Source: an uncultured Phycisphaerales bacterium (GTDB taxonomy: Bacteria; Planctomycetota; Phycisphaerae; UBA1845; CAIVHJ01). From it: DNA of 37,449 nucleotides. The stretch is from assembly GCA_903905665.1 (NCBI GenBank), contig CAIVHJ010000381.1:1-37449 (forward strand). The letters run 5' to 3'. Of the stretch, positions 24,783 through 33,463 are shown in pieces. A program made the translations under genes and the position numbers. The stretch's first letter is position 1; every line of letters starts with the position of its first letter. The notes beneath the pieces are model-generated. The model was given only the letters and a program-made list of their open reading frames with translations, made no database searches and was not told where the DNA came from.

Positions 24783-26993
24783 CTATGAAAGAATGCTCCG
24801 TTTTGAGGATCGATACCCCAGCAGATAAAAAGCGGGGACGAGCAGGGGGCGGACGAGATAGGTGTCCAGGAGGATTCCGACGGCGAACGCGAATCCGAGT
24901 TGCCGGATGAGTTCCACCGGGGTGACCATGAGCGAGCCGAGCGTCGCCGCCATGATCAGACCGCAGGAACTGATGACCGGTCCGGTCAAGATGATGGATC
25001 GTTCGACGGCTTCGCGGATCGGGAGCGTCCGGGATTCTTCCAGCAATCGCGTGACCAGAAAAATGTTGTAGTCCTGCCCGATCGCCACGATGATCACAAA
25101 AACCAGAATTTTGATTTTGTAGTCGATTCCGGCGCTGCCGAGCAAGCCGACGAACACGGCATGAGTCAGTCCGATGGCGGCGCCATAGGTGATGAGCGTG
25201 GCGAGCATCATGAAAATCGAGAGTCGAACGCGGCGGATCATAATCAGAACGATCAACCCGATCACGATGACGGAAAATCCGACGACACGATGCAGGTCCC
25301 GATTGGCCACAATCTGGAGGCTGGACATATAGGGAGTCATACCGATGGCGTAGAACTGATACGGTTGCTTCAAGTGAGCGGTGGCCCAGTTCCGAACGGT
25401 TTGTTCGACGCGGTGAAACACGCCGACGGCAGATTGACTCATCGGAGGATATCGTTGCATGACCTCGATAGCAATCGCGTTTTTGCCGGGGGCAAAATAA
25501 TACTCGGCGGATGAACTGGAAAACAAAGAACCGGCCAGGCGGGTCAGCAGTCCCTCTCGCTTGAGACCCAGCGGGGCGCCCAAATGCCACACGTCCGTGA
25601 CGCCGCTGATCGGTGCAATTTGTTGGGCAAGTTGATTCGATAGTTCGACCGCTCGTTGCGGGTCGGAGTGGAGATCGTCACAGACGATCATCAATCGGGT
25701 GGAAAATAATTCCGCTTCAGAGAAATGTTCGCGAACAATTTTCAGTCCTCTGGCGGCAGAAGTGTTTTCGAAGACCTCGCCGAAGCTGTCGTAGCGAACC
25801 GGGACTCCGAGTGACGCCGCGGCGGGAATTCCGAGAACAACCAGGCCGGTGACGAGAACAACGGCGGGATGCCTGACGAGCAATCTGGCGACGCGGGGCC
25901 ATAGAGGGTGTCGGCTAATCTGCGTAAGGGATGGTAAATCGCGGGGCCAGAAAAACGCGCGACGCATCACGACCACGAGTGAAGGAACCAGCGTGATGGC
26001 GGCCAGTAGCGAGAGCATCAGTGCGATCGGCAGAACCTGCCCGGAATTGTGAAACGGAACCAGACCGGCGGACATCAGCGTGAGCAGGCCGAAGATGGTG
26101 GTAGCGGCGCTGGCGGCGATGGCGGGTCCGACTGCCGACAACGATCGACCGACTGCCGTTGCTCGATCGAGCGTCTGCGAAAATTCCTCGCGGTATCGCG
26201 CGATCCAGAACAAGGCGTAGTCGGTACCGGCTCCAAACAGCAGTACGACAGTGAACGTTCGTTCGATATTGGAGATGGCTAGGCCGGCCATGGCCAGAAT
26301 ATCCAGAACCCGAAAGGCGATATAGACGCTTAGTCCGATGGACAACAGCGGTACCAGCGCGCCGAGCGGAGAACGATAGACCAGGATCAAAATGAGGAGG
26401 ACGGCGAGAATCGTGATCTTTGTGGTTCGCTGGAGTGCTTGCTCCGAACGGATGTTGTGTTGTTTGCCGATGGCTGCCGAACCGGTGATTTCCATCGTCA
26501 GTCCGTCGTGGATGCGATTTTGGGTGAGTTGCTCAATGCGTTCGACCGCCTGTGTAGCGCGCAGGGTGATGTAATTCAGGTCGAGCAAAACCGTGACCAG
26601 CGTGGACCGGCCGTCGGAACTATCGAGACGGGCGGACAATAACGGGTTCGTCGCGCTGGAGAGGACGCGCCACGGTTCGGGTTCATGGCGGCCGACTTGT
26701 TGGAGTTCCAGTGCAATTTTTTGAATGGTGCGACGGTCGTCGGGGGTAAGTCCATCCCTGCGATAAAAGACCAGTACGACTTGGCTTTGGGAGGTTTGCT
26801 CTGGAAACGTGTCGGAGAAGGCTCGCATCGCCTGATTCCATGGAGCATCGGGGGGGAGCAAACTTGCGGGTTCACTGCGTTGGAGAAGGACGGGGTCGGG
26901 CCGAAACAAGCTGACCATCACGGCCAGCATCAACCACGCCGTGATCCAAAGCCAGGGGTATCGGGCGATCAATTGTCCCAGTCGGTTCCACAT
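24783..26993 (-). CDS. MMPL/RND-family transporter
   Basis: 736 residues with the two-fold RND layout. A first membrane segment (WLWITAWLMLAVMVSLF, about 14-30) is followed by a large periplasmic loop of about 170 residues and five membrane segments around residues 195-380. A second copy of this arrangement follows. The MMPL hallmark appears in both halves as G-x-x-x-D-Y: GAGTDYALFWIARYREE and AIGQDYNIFLVTRLLEE, whose Asp/Tyr pair carries protons in this family. Members export lipids, hopanoids or siderophore-like molecules to the envelope. The cargo here is unknown. It starts 42 bp after the GT39 gene stop on the same strand, so the two may be one transcript. Confidence 0.9.
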   Translation of the reverse strand: MWNRLGQLIARYPWLWITAWLMLAVMVSLFRPDPVLLQRSEPASLLPPDAPWNQAMRAFSDTFPEQTSQSQVVLVFYRRDGLTPDDRRTIQKIALELQQVGRHEPEPWRVLSSATNPLLSARLDSSDGRSTLVTVLLDLNYITLRATQAVERIEQLTQNRIHDGLTMEITGSAAIGKQHNIRSEQALQRTTKITILAVLLILILVYRSPLGALVPLLSIGLSVYIAFRVLDILAMAGLAISNIERTFTVVLLFGAGTDYALFWIARYREEFSQTLDRATAVGRSLSAVGPAIAASAATTIFGLLTLMSAGLVPFHNSGQVLPIALMLSLLAAITLVPSLVVVMRRAFFWPRDLPSLTQISRHPLWPRVARLLVRHPAVVLVTGLVVLGIPAAASLGVPVRYDSFGEVFENTSAARGLKIVREHFSEAELFSTRLMIVCDDLHSDPQRAVELSNQLAQQIAPISGVTDVWHLGAPLGLKREGLLTRLAGSLFSSSSAEYYFAPGKNAIAIEVMQRYPPMSQSAVGVFHRVEQTVRNWATAHLKQPYQFYAIGMTPYMSSLQIVANRDLHRVVGFSVIVIGLIVLIMIRRVRLSIFMMLATLITYGAAIGLTHAVFVGLLGSAGIDYKIKILVFVIIVAIGQDYNIFLVTRLLEESRTLPIREAVERSIILTGPVISSCGLIMAATLGSLMVTPVELIRQLGFAFAVGILLDTYLVRPLLVPAFYLLGYRSSKRSILS

Positions 26994-27035
26994 GAAGGTC
27001 CGCTCAATTCGCTACTGTATATTTGCGACACACGG

Positions 27036-28592
27036 TTAATCCGCCGGGCCGTGATAACCGTTGCATTCCCATATATAAATGCGATTGACACGATATCCGT
27101 GTCGAACGATCTCCAAATCCGGCAGGGCGGTGCAGTGGTCAAAGCGATAAAAATCTGCGGGTTGCCCCGGTCGATTGTGGAACATGGGAAAGGCATCCGT
27201 GGTCACGAAGAGAATGGGTTTTTGGCGCAGTTCGGACAGGCGGTCGTGCCACCACAGGTCATACTGATGAGACTGGGCATCCACACTCGCCACTTCGCAC
27301 ACGCCGCGCAGCGAGTAGGCGAGCGTTCCGGCGAGCACATGATGATACGTCATGACGACGGGCGTGGAGCCGGACGAAGCGGCGACCCGTTGGCACCAAT
27401 CGCTCACGACAGTGCGAAACTCCTGATTCCAACCGCATACCTGCGCCATGGGTTCGATGGTTTCGGGAAGACTGATGTATCGTTCGAGACGAGGATAGGC
27501 CATGGATTGAATGGGATACATGAGAAGTATCGGCAGCAATAGGCTCTGAACGGCGGCGATCCCGAGAGCGCCGGTGACCATCAGTTTTTTCCAGATCGAC
27601 CCGATGCGGTCATTCCCGGCGATCCATGCGGCGCCGGCCACCAATGCCGCGGTATAGGCTGATGACGGCCAGTGCGGAAGCGTCTGGCGAAATGATGCCA
27701 CTACGACGAACAGCAGCAACGTCGGAGCACTGAAACACAACAGCAGCAGCCATCGGTCGTCACGATCGCGCCACGAACGTACCCCGGCGACAACAACCCC
27801 CCACACCATCACCAGCCACAACAACGGAGAATGGTAACCCATCTGACCCACAAGACATTTCCACAACAATCCCAGACCGGGCTGAATCACTTCTCCATCC
27901 AACGCGGTGCGACTTTGCACAAAACCCAGTCCCATCCAATCGTGTCGGAAGTTCCACCACAATACCGGTGCAAACATTCCCAGTCCGATCAAAACCATCG
28001 CATAAGGTTCAGGACGCTTGAACCACACCCGGCAGCGCGAGGACAGCAGCGCCATCAACACCATCGCAACGACAATCATCACTCCGGGGTACTTCGACAA
28101 CATGGCGCCACCCAACGCCGTACCCACCAGATAAAACCATCCGACGCGATGATCGACCACGATTCGAGCCGCAAAGTATAGCGCCAGACTCATCCAGAAC
28201 AACAGCAGCGTCTCCGGCAGCAGAATGCACCCCGCCGCCACCGAAAAAAGCGGATGAACCGTGTGCAACAAAGCCGCCCAGAACCCGACACGCTCGCCAA
28301 ACAACTTTCGACCGGTGCAAAACAGCAACCACCCCACCGCCACCGACAATCCGACGGCCGCCAGCCGCCAAGTCCACGGGGCATCCCCCAGCCAGCGCGT
28401 CATGAGCGCAAAAACGTAGGCTATCAGCGGGGGATGATCGACATAGCCCCAATCGAGATGACGCGACCAGTCCCAGTAACACGCTTCATCAGGAATCGGG
28501 TCAAACCGGCCGATCAGCATCAATCGATAGACCGCCCCGACCAGCAATGTCCAGATCGTCCAGCGACGATAAAATCCAGGTGCACGATTCAC
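27036..28592 (-). CDS. Glycosyltransferase family 39-type (ArnT/PMT-like) membrane protein
   Basis: 518 residues starting at GTG 28592, with GGAGA about 7 nt upstream on the minus strand. The first periplasmic loop holds PDEACYWDWSRHLDWGY followed by DHPPLIAY. This is the conserved acidic DE and DHPP signature of the PMT_2 (PF13231-type) GT-C enzymes that use polyprenyl-phosphate sugars. About ten hydrophobic segments follow, then a soluble C-terminal part (about 390-518). It probably attaches a sugar to lipid A, protein or another envelope acceptor; the acceptor is unknown. Neighbouring MMPL transporter suggests a joint envelope-lipid role (inference). Confidence 0.9.
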   Translation of the reverse strand: MNRAPGFYRRWTIWTLLVGAVYRLMLIGRFDPIPDEACYWDWSRHLDWGYVDHPPLIAYVFALMTRWLGDAPWTWRLAAVGLSVAVGWLLFCTGRKLFGERVGFWAALLHTVHPLFSVAAGCILLPETLLLFWMSLALYFAARIVVDHRVGWFYLVGTALGGAMLSKYPGVMIVVAMVLMALLSSRCRVWFKRPEPYAMVLIGLGMFAPVLWWNFRHDWMGLGFVQSRTALDGEVIQPGLGLLWKCLVGQMGYHSPLLWLVMVWGVVVAGVRSWRDRDDRWLLLLCFSAPTLLLFVVVASFRQTLPHWPSSAYTAALVAGAAWIAGNDRIGSIWKKLMVTGALGIAAVQSLLLPILLMYPIQSMAYPRLERYISLPETIEPMAQVCGWNQEFRTVVSDWCQRVAASSGSTPVVMTYHHVLAGTLAYSLRGVCEVASVDAQSHQYDLWWHDRLSELRQKPILFVTTDAFPMFHNRPGQPADFYRFDHCTALPDLEIVRHGYRVNRIYIWECNGYHGPAD

Positions 28593-28685
28593 AGAGCATC
28601 TCCGAAATAAATTTCGTCGCTATACTTTATCCGGTCTGTCTTACTCCGTCACGTCCGGGGTGCTATTCAACCCATTGGGGAACCG

Positions 28686-28691
28686 TATAAT
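28686..28691 (+). promoter_or_regulatory. Candidate -10 element for the GNAT gene
   Basis: A perfect TATAAT lies about 60 bp before the GNAT start. No good -35 hexamer is found at 16-18 bp, so the assignment is tentative. Confidence 0.3.
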
Positions 28692-28751
28692 AAGATGGTG
28701 AACTTTCCACTGAATGACGGTGGAATCGGAACAATCGGGGAGAATTTGCTG

Positions 28752-29225
28752 ATGGCGAATTCCAAAATTGAAGTCGTCGGCCCGGAAGAAGTGACGTTGA
28801 TCACCGAGTTGTACAACGCGGTATATCGCCCGCCCAAGACGGTAGCGTTTTTTCAGCGTCGTTTCAGCGGACGGTTGAACGTCGTCATGCTGGTGGCACA
28901 CCTCGATCGCAGACCGGTGGGATTCGCCACGGGATTTGAATTGAAGCCGTCCACGTTTTATGCATGGCTTACGGGTGTTTTGCCCGATGCGCGACGATTG
29001 GGGGTTGCCAGCCAACTGACGGAAGCGCTGGAAGGCTGGGCGATCGAACACGGATATGTGCGGATGCGTTTTGAGTGCTACAGCCGACACAGGGCGATGC
29101 TCCATCTGGCGATCACCAGCAATTACAACATCGTCGGTATTCGCTGGGACCCCGACGGACAAGACAACCTTGTCATTTTCGAGAAGACGCTGGTTGAATC
29201 CCACACCGAGGAAGCGGACATATAA
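28752..29225 (+). CDS. GNAT-family N-acetyltransferase
   Basis: 157 residues from the ATG at 28752, chosen over the ATG at 28695 because GGGGAG lies about 9 nt ahead. The GNAT core is visible: VAHLDRRPVGFATGFEL (strands 2-3), YAWLTGVLPDARRLGVASQL with the acetyl-CoA-binding R-x-x-G-x-A-type loop at about 84-94, and FECYSRHRAMLHLAITSNYNIVG (motif B region). The substrate is not evident. It stands between the divergent GT39 gene and rpsA. Confidence 0.85.
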   Translation: MANSKIEVVGPEEVTLITELYNAVYRPPKTVAFFQRRFSGRLNVVMLVAHLDRRPVGFATGFELKPSTFYAWLTGVLPDARRLGVASQLTEALEGWAIEHGYVRMRFECYSRHRAMLHLAITSNYNIVGIRWDPDGQDNLVIFEKTLVESHTEEADI

Positions 29226-29608
29226 GGCAATCTCTCCGCGTTCGGATTCGAGTGGTGCCTCTCGCACTTCGGACGCTGTTTCTTGTCAATTTGGACCCCT
29301 CGTGATATAGTGGCGTCGTTCGATGGACAGTGGTGTCCGGGCGAGTGTTCGGGCCTGATCCGTCGTGTGGATTTCGGGTTTGCGGCGATCGAGTTTCAGT
29401 CGGTTCGGAATTCCCTTCCCAATTCTTTGCACATTGACGAAATTGAAGAATTGCATGGCGTGCCCTTGAGGCGCGCGGAGTTCTTGTGTCGGCTGGAAGG
29501 TCAGCCCAATCCGATGCGTGCATTTCTGCAGAATCAAACTCCGCAGTGTGATGAACACACGATGGGCGAGACGAGAACTGCACCGCAGAACAAGGAAATT
29601 GGTACAAC
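29226..29608 (+). promoter_or_regulatory. rpsA promoter and long leader
   Basis: TTGTCA (29283-29288) and TATAGT (29306-29311) with a 17-bp spacer form a good sigma-70 promoter, followed by a leader of about 290 nt. The leader is open in frame 3 from 29226 to 29684 without a convincing ATG or ribosome-binding site; its peptide (such as VDFGFAAIEFQ) matches nothing I know. A long leader fits the autoregulation known for rpsA in other bacteria, but I cannot define a structure by eye. Confidence 0.45.
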
Positions 29609-31495
29609 ATGGTCAATTATCATCTGCTCGAAGAATACGACATCACTCCTGAGGCGGTGGAAGCCGAACTCCAAAACATCCTGAGTCAGGCTCAGGGATC
29701 TCAAGCCGTCGCGGATCGCATTGAAGGAGCGATGAACGAGATCACCGCCGGAACATTGCTCAAAGGGAAGATCGTCAGCCGCAGCGGGGATGACGTGGTC
29801 ATTGACGTGGGGCTTAAGAGCGAAGGACTTTTGCCCTCCGACGAGTGGGACAATCCCAGCGACATTGTTCTGGGACAGGAGATTGACGTTTGGCTCGACG
29901 CCGTGGAGTCGGACAGCGGACTCGTGCAGTTGAGCAAGCGCAAAGCCGATCGCATGTTGAACTGGCAACGGATCGTTTCAACCGCCAACGAAGGAGACGT
30001 CGTCAAAGGCAAAGTCATGCGGAAAATCAAAGGCGGATTGCTGATGGACATCGGGGTTCCGGTGTTTTTGCCTGCTTCTCAGGTGGACGTCCGACGGCCG
30101 GGCGACATCGCCGAATTCATCGGCCGCGAAGTCGAAGCCAAAATCCTCAAAATCGACACCGAACGACGCAACATCGTCGTTTCCCGCCGACGCCTGATCG
30201 AGGAACGGCGGCAACTCGCAAGAGAAACCCTTTTGCTGGAACTCGAACCAGGCCAGACCCGAAAAGGCATCGTCAAAAACATCGCCGATTTCGGCGCGTT
30301 TGTTGATCTGGGCGGCATCGACGGATTGCTTCACATCACCGACATCAGCTGGGATCGCGTTCATCATCCGTCCGAAATTCTCAAAATCGATCAGGAACTT
30401 GAAGTCAGCATCCTGAGCGTGGACCGCGAGAAGGAAAAAATTGCACTGGGACTCAAGCAGCGGCAGGAAGACCCGTGGTTGCGCGTCGAAGAAAAATATC
30501 CGATCGGCGCACACATCAAGGGCGAGGTGGTCAACATTACCAATTACGGCGCGTTTGTGAAACTCGAACCGGGGGTGGAGGGGTTGGTTCACATCAGCGA
30601 GATGAGCTGGACGCGGCGGATCAATCATCCGTCCGAGATGGTCAGCGCCGGTGATTCGGTTGAAGTCGTCGTGCTGGAGATCAACAAGGAGAAAAAAGAA
30701 ATCAGTCTGGGCATGAAGCAGTGCGAAACGAATCCATGGACGCTGGTGGCGGCCAAATATCCCGCGTTCACGCGAGTCAAAGGGAAAGTCCGCAACCTGA
30801 CCAATTACGGCGCGTTCGTGGAAATCGAGGAGGGCATCGACGGACTTTTGCACGTTTCTGATCTGAGTTGGACCAAGAAAATTTCGCATCCGTCCGAAAT
30901 GCTCAAGAAGGGCGAGGAGATCGAATGCGTCGTGCTCAAGGTTGAGGAAGACAAGCAGCGGATCGCGCTGGGGCTCAAGCAACTGACCGAAGACCCGTGG
31001 GACCGCGCGGTTCCCGATCATTACATTCCCGGACAGATCGTCGAGGGCGTCGTCACTAAGATCACCAATTTCGGCGTGTTTGTCGAACTGGAGAAGGACC
31101 TTGAGGGATTGCTTCACGTCAGCGAATTGTCGGACGAGAAAATCGAGGACGTTCACGATGCGGTTAAGGTCGGTGATAAGATTCAGGTCAAAATTTTGCG
31201 TGTGGATCCGATCGAGCGAAAAATCGGTCTCAGCAAAAAGCGAGCCGAATGGGCCGCCGAGGAATCCCCCGAAGACGCGAAAGGCAGAAAGGAACGCCGG
31301 GGCGGACTCATGGGTTCGGTGGATTTGGGCACCGATATCATCAACCGCGATTTGCTCAGTCGCCCGAAAGATCAAAAACCCGACGTCCCGCCGATAGCGG
31401 CGAGTGCTTCGACGGACGGCGAATCCGAGACCAAAGGAGAGTCCCCCGTCGAACCGACGAATTCGGGAGACTCCGATAACCCGGAAACGACCTGA
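29609..31495 (+). CDS. rpsA: 30S ribosomal protein S1
   Basis: 628 residues with six S1/OB repeats. They are recognisable by their openings: LKGKIVSRSGDDVVIDVG, VKGKVMRKIKGGLLMDIG, RKGIVKNIADFGAFVDLG, IKGEVVNITNYGAFVKLE, VKGKVRNLTNYGAFVEIE and VEGVVTKITNFGVFVELE. Repeats 3-6 end in the usual GLLH(V/I)S/T(E/D)LSW. S1 binds mRNA on the small subunit and helps initiation on weak Shine-Dalgarno sites. A charged, disordered C-terminal tail of about 60 residues follows the last repeat. AAGGAAA lies about 11 nt before the ATG at 29609. It is followed by a sigma-70 gene on the same strand. Confidence 0.96.
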   Translation: MVNYHLLEEYDITPEAVEAELQNILSQAQGSQAVADRIEGAMNEITAGTLLKGKIVSRSGDDVVIDVGLKSEGLLPSDEWDNPSDIVLGQEIDVWLDAVESDSGLVQLSKRKADRMLNWQRIVSTANEGDVVKGKVMRKIKGGLLMDIGVPVFLPASQVDVRRPGDIAEFIGREVEAKILKIDTERRNIVVSRRRLIEERRQLARETLLLELEPGQTRKGIVKNIADFGAFVDLGGIDGLLHITDISWDRVHHPSEILKIDQELEVSILSVDREKEKIALGLKQRQEDPWLRVEEKYPIGAHIKGEVVNITNYGAFVKLEPGVEGLVHISEMSWTRRINHPSEMVSAGDSVEVVVLEINKEKKEISLGMKQCETNPWTLVAAKYPAFTRVKGKVRNLTNYGAFVEIEEGIDGLLHVSDLSWTKKISHPSEMLKKGEEIECVVLKVEEDKQRIALGLKQLTEDPWDRAVPDHYIPGQIVEGVVTKITNFGVFVELEKDLEGLLHVSELSDEKIEDVHDAVKVGDKIQVKILRVDPIERKIGLSKKRAEWAAEESPEDAKGRKERRGGLMGSVDLGTDIINRDLLSRPKDQKPDVPPIAASASTDGESETKGESPVEPTNSGDSDNPETT

Positions 31496-31532
31496 ATCGT
31501 GTCGGATTGAGCGATCTATAATGCGATATGAT

Positions 31533-31548
31533 GCCCTCTGGGCTTTTT
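31533..31548 (+). terminator. Short intrinsic terminator after rpsA
   Basis: GCCC-TCT-GGGC followed by TTTTT, 38 bp after the rpsA stop. The stem is only 4 bp, so termination may be partial. A TATAAT at 31517-31522 just upstream lacks a clear -35. Confidence 0.35.
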
Positions 31549-31657
31549 GGCGCTCATGTGGGATCGGGCTTTGGGCGATGAATGACGATGGGGACGGGGA
31601 TGGTGTTTCCCGACTACCCTCTCGACCGATGGTTTCTACTTTGATCGGATATCTTCC

Positions 31658-32536
31658 GTGGAATCCGGGCTGCAACTATATCTGAAGCAGATCAACGAAG
31701 CCCCTCTGCTTTCTCCCGACGAAGAAAAAGAACTGGGCGAAATCATCCAGCATTCGATCGAGACGAATCGCCTTTTTCGCGAGCGCACGATCACCCTCGC
31801 CGAAAAAGAAAACTTCGAAACCAAAGCGCAACACGCCCGCGATCGCATGATCCGCTCGAACCTGCGTCTTGTCGTCAACATCGCCAAAAACTATACCAAG
31901 CGAGGCATGCCCCTCAACGACCTCGTCGAAGAAGGCAATCTGGGATTGTTGCGCGCGGTCGAGGGATTTGATCCGACGCAGGGGACACGGTTCAGCACGT
32001 ATGCGTCGTGGTGGATCAAGCAGGCGATCAAACGGGCGCTCATCAATGCCGTTCAACCGATCCACATCCCCGCCTATATGGTGGACATGATCGCGCGGTT
32101 CAAACAGGCCCACGAGTCTTTCATCGAACGGGAAGGGCGTAATCCCGATCTTCGGGAACTGGCGCGGGAGATGGATTTACCCGAGCGCAAAGTTCGAATC
32201 ATCAAACGCGCGGTCAAAGCCTTCGCGTCTCCGACTCAATCCAGTGAGCAAGGAGAAGGTCTTCCGCTGGCAGAGATGCTGGCCGACACTCGCAATCCCA
32301 AACCGGAGGATGCCGTCTTCACGGCGGCGGAGGAGGCGCTCCTCAAGAAATTTCTGGATCAGATCGACGCCCGCGAAGCAAGAATTCTTCGCATGCGATT
32401 CGGGCTGGACGATAAGGAGCCCATGACGCTGAAAGACATCGGCTCGAAGGTCGGATTGACCCGCGAACGCGTTCGACAAATCGAAACCGAAGCCATCAAA
32501 CGCCTGAATCAACTCCTCGAAACCGAAACCAGATGA
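31658..32536 (+). CDS. RNA polymerase sigma-70 factor, primary/RpoD-like, without region 1.1
   Basis: 292 residues. The only start consistent with the frame is GTG at 31658, with a weak Shine-Dalgarno (CGGA). Region 1.2 (LQLYLKQINEAPLLSPDEEK, 5-24), region 2 (NLRLVVNIAKNY; LNDLVEEGNLGLLRAVEGFD; RFSTYASWWIKQAIKRAL), region 3 (IHIPAYMVDMIARF) and region 4 (LTRERVRQIETEAIKRL) are all present. The inhibitory region 1.1 of large RpoD proteins is absent, so it is closer to short group 1/2 factors. A small charged insert (about 37-56) separates regions 1.2 and 2. Whether it is the housekeeping factor cannot be told. Confidence 0.93.
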   Translation: MESGLQLYLKQINEAPLLSPDEEKELGEIIQHSIETNRLFRERTITLAEKENFETKAQHARDRMIRSNLRLVVNIAKNYTKRGMPLNDLVEEGNLGLLRAVEGFDPTQGTRFSTYASWWIKQAIKRALINAVQPIHIPAYMVDMIARFKQAHESFIEREGRNPDLRELAREMDLPERKVRIIKRAVKAFASPTQSSEQGEGLPLAEMLADTRNPKPEDAVFTAAEEALLKKFLDQIDAREARILRMRFGLDDKEPMTLKDIGSKVGLTRERVRQIETEAIKRLNQLLETETR

Positions 32537-32585
32537 TCTCGTCTGGTCAACGTCGCCGCCACCTCGAAAATGTTTCGCTAATCCG

Positions 32586-33437
32586 TCAATGTTCTTCGTG
32601 AAGATTCTCGATAAACGCCAGAAACGGTTTTTCCACTTCCTCGATCTGTCCCACACCGAGTACGTCGCACAACGTGGAGATTCCGCACGGATCCTTCTCT
32701 GTGTCGGCTGCGAATCGCCGATAAAATTCTCGAAGTTTTCCCTGCTCCTGAAGGTAATAGCACAAATACCGCGATTCGGCATAATGCATACCGTGCGGAT
32801 CGGTATAAAACTCTTCCGACGTGGTGGACAGCAATCGGCGAAGCGGTACGAAATGCCCGTCGCGAATTCCGTTCTTCAGCACCGGCAATCGCCAGTTGAT
32901 CAATCCCGCCGGATGTCCTTCCTGCTCCCGACAGGCTTCAAATAGCGAACCCATCCCCTCGTTGAACCACGCCGGACATCGCGGAAAATTCGCCTCCATC
33001 AACGGATGAACCATCTCATGCACCAGCGTGCCCCCGCCCGTCGCAATGTTCATCACCAGGGCATCGTGTTCGCGGCTGTAATATCCGTAGGGGGTCGTGG
33101 GGGTTTGATCAAAAAATTTCTTGACGTTCCCCCGGTACGAATCGTCGCCATCAAACAGGTAGATCACCATCACCCGTTCGGGATCCTTGTCGAAAAAATC
33201 CTTCTTGAGCATCCGAACGGCCCATCGAATCGTCCCCGTACGCGTCCGTTCAAAATCCTCCGCCGACTGATCGCTCACGACGACAAACGGTTTTTCCATT
33301 GCGACCCGAAACCCTGCCCCCACCTTCGCGCGCATCTCCTGAAGTTTGTTCTCAAAATCGGCATCCGGGGGCGTCGCTGCTGCACACCAACCGCACACAA
33401 TGGCGCCTAAGGAAAAACCGATTGCTCGCCGGGCCAT
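32586..33437 (-). CDS. Predicted secreted/periplasmic gluzincin metallopeptidase (DUF1570/peptidase-MA-like)
   Basis: 283 residues from the ATG at 33437 (minus-strand GAGGGG about 7 nt upstream). The N-terminus ARRAIGFSLGAIVCGWCAAA is a signal peptide. The zinc-protease motif TLVHEMVHPL has H140, E141 and H144, and the third ligand Glu160 is in AWFNEGMGSLFE, as in gluzincins of the DUF1570/MA-like group common in Planctomycetota. The substrate is unknown. It lies 26 bp after the SGNH lipoprotein gene and ends the manA operon. It converges on the sigma factor gene with no strong terminator between. Confidence 0.8.
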   Translation of the reverse strand: MARRAIGFSLGAIVCGWCAAATPPDADFENKLQEMRAKVGAGFRVAMEKPFVVVSDQSAEDFERTRTGTIRWAVRMLKKDFFDKDPERVMVIYLFDGDDSYRGNVKKFFDQTPTTPYGYYSREHDALVMNIATGGGTLVHEMVHPLMEANFPRCPAWFNEGMGSLFEACREQEGHPAGLINWRLPVLKNGIRDGHFVPLRRLLSTTSEEFYTDPHGMHYAESRYLCYYLQEQGKLREFYRRFAADTEKDPCGISTLCDVLGVGQIEEVEKPFLAFIENLHEEH

Positions 33438-33463
33438 CTGCGTCCCCTCAAATTGGTCTATCT

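Noticed and set aside
29978..31675. A 565-codon open frame on the minus strand opposite rpsA
   Set aside because: It is a mirror of the highly biased rpsA codons, lacks family features and has no ribosome-binding site.
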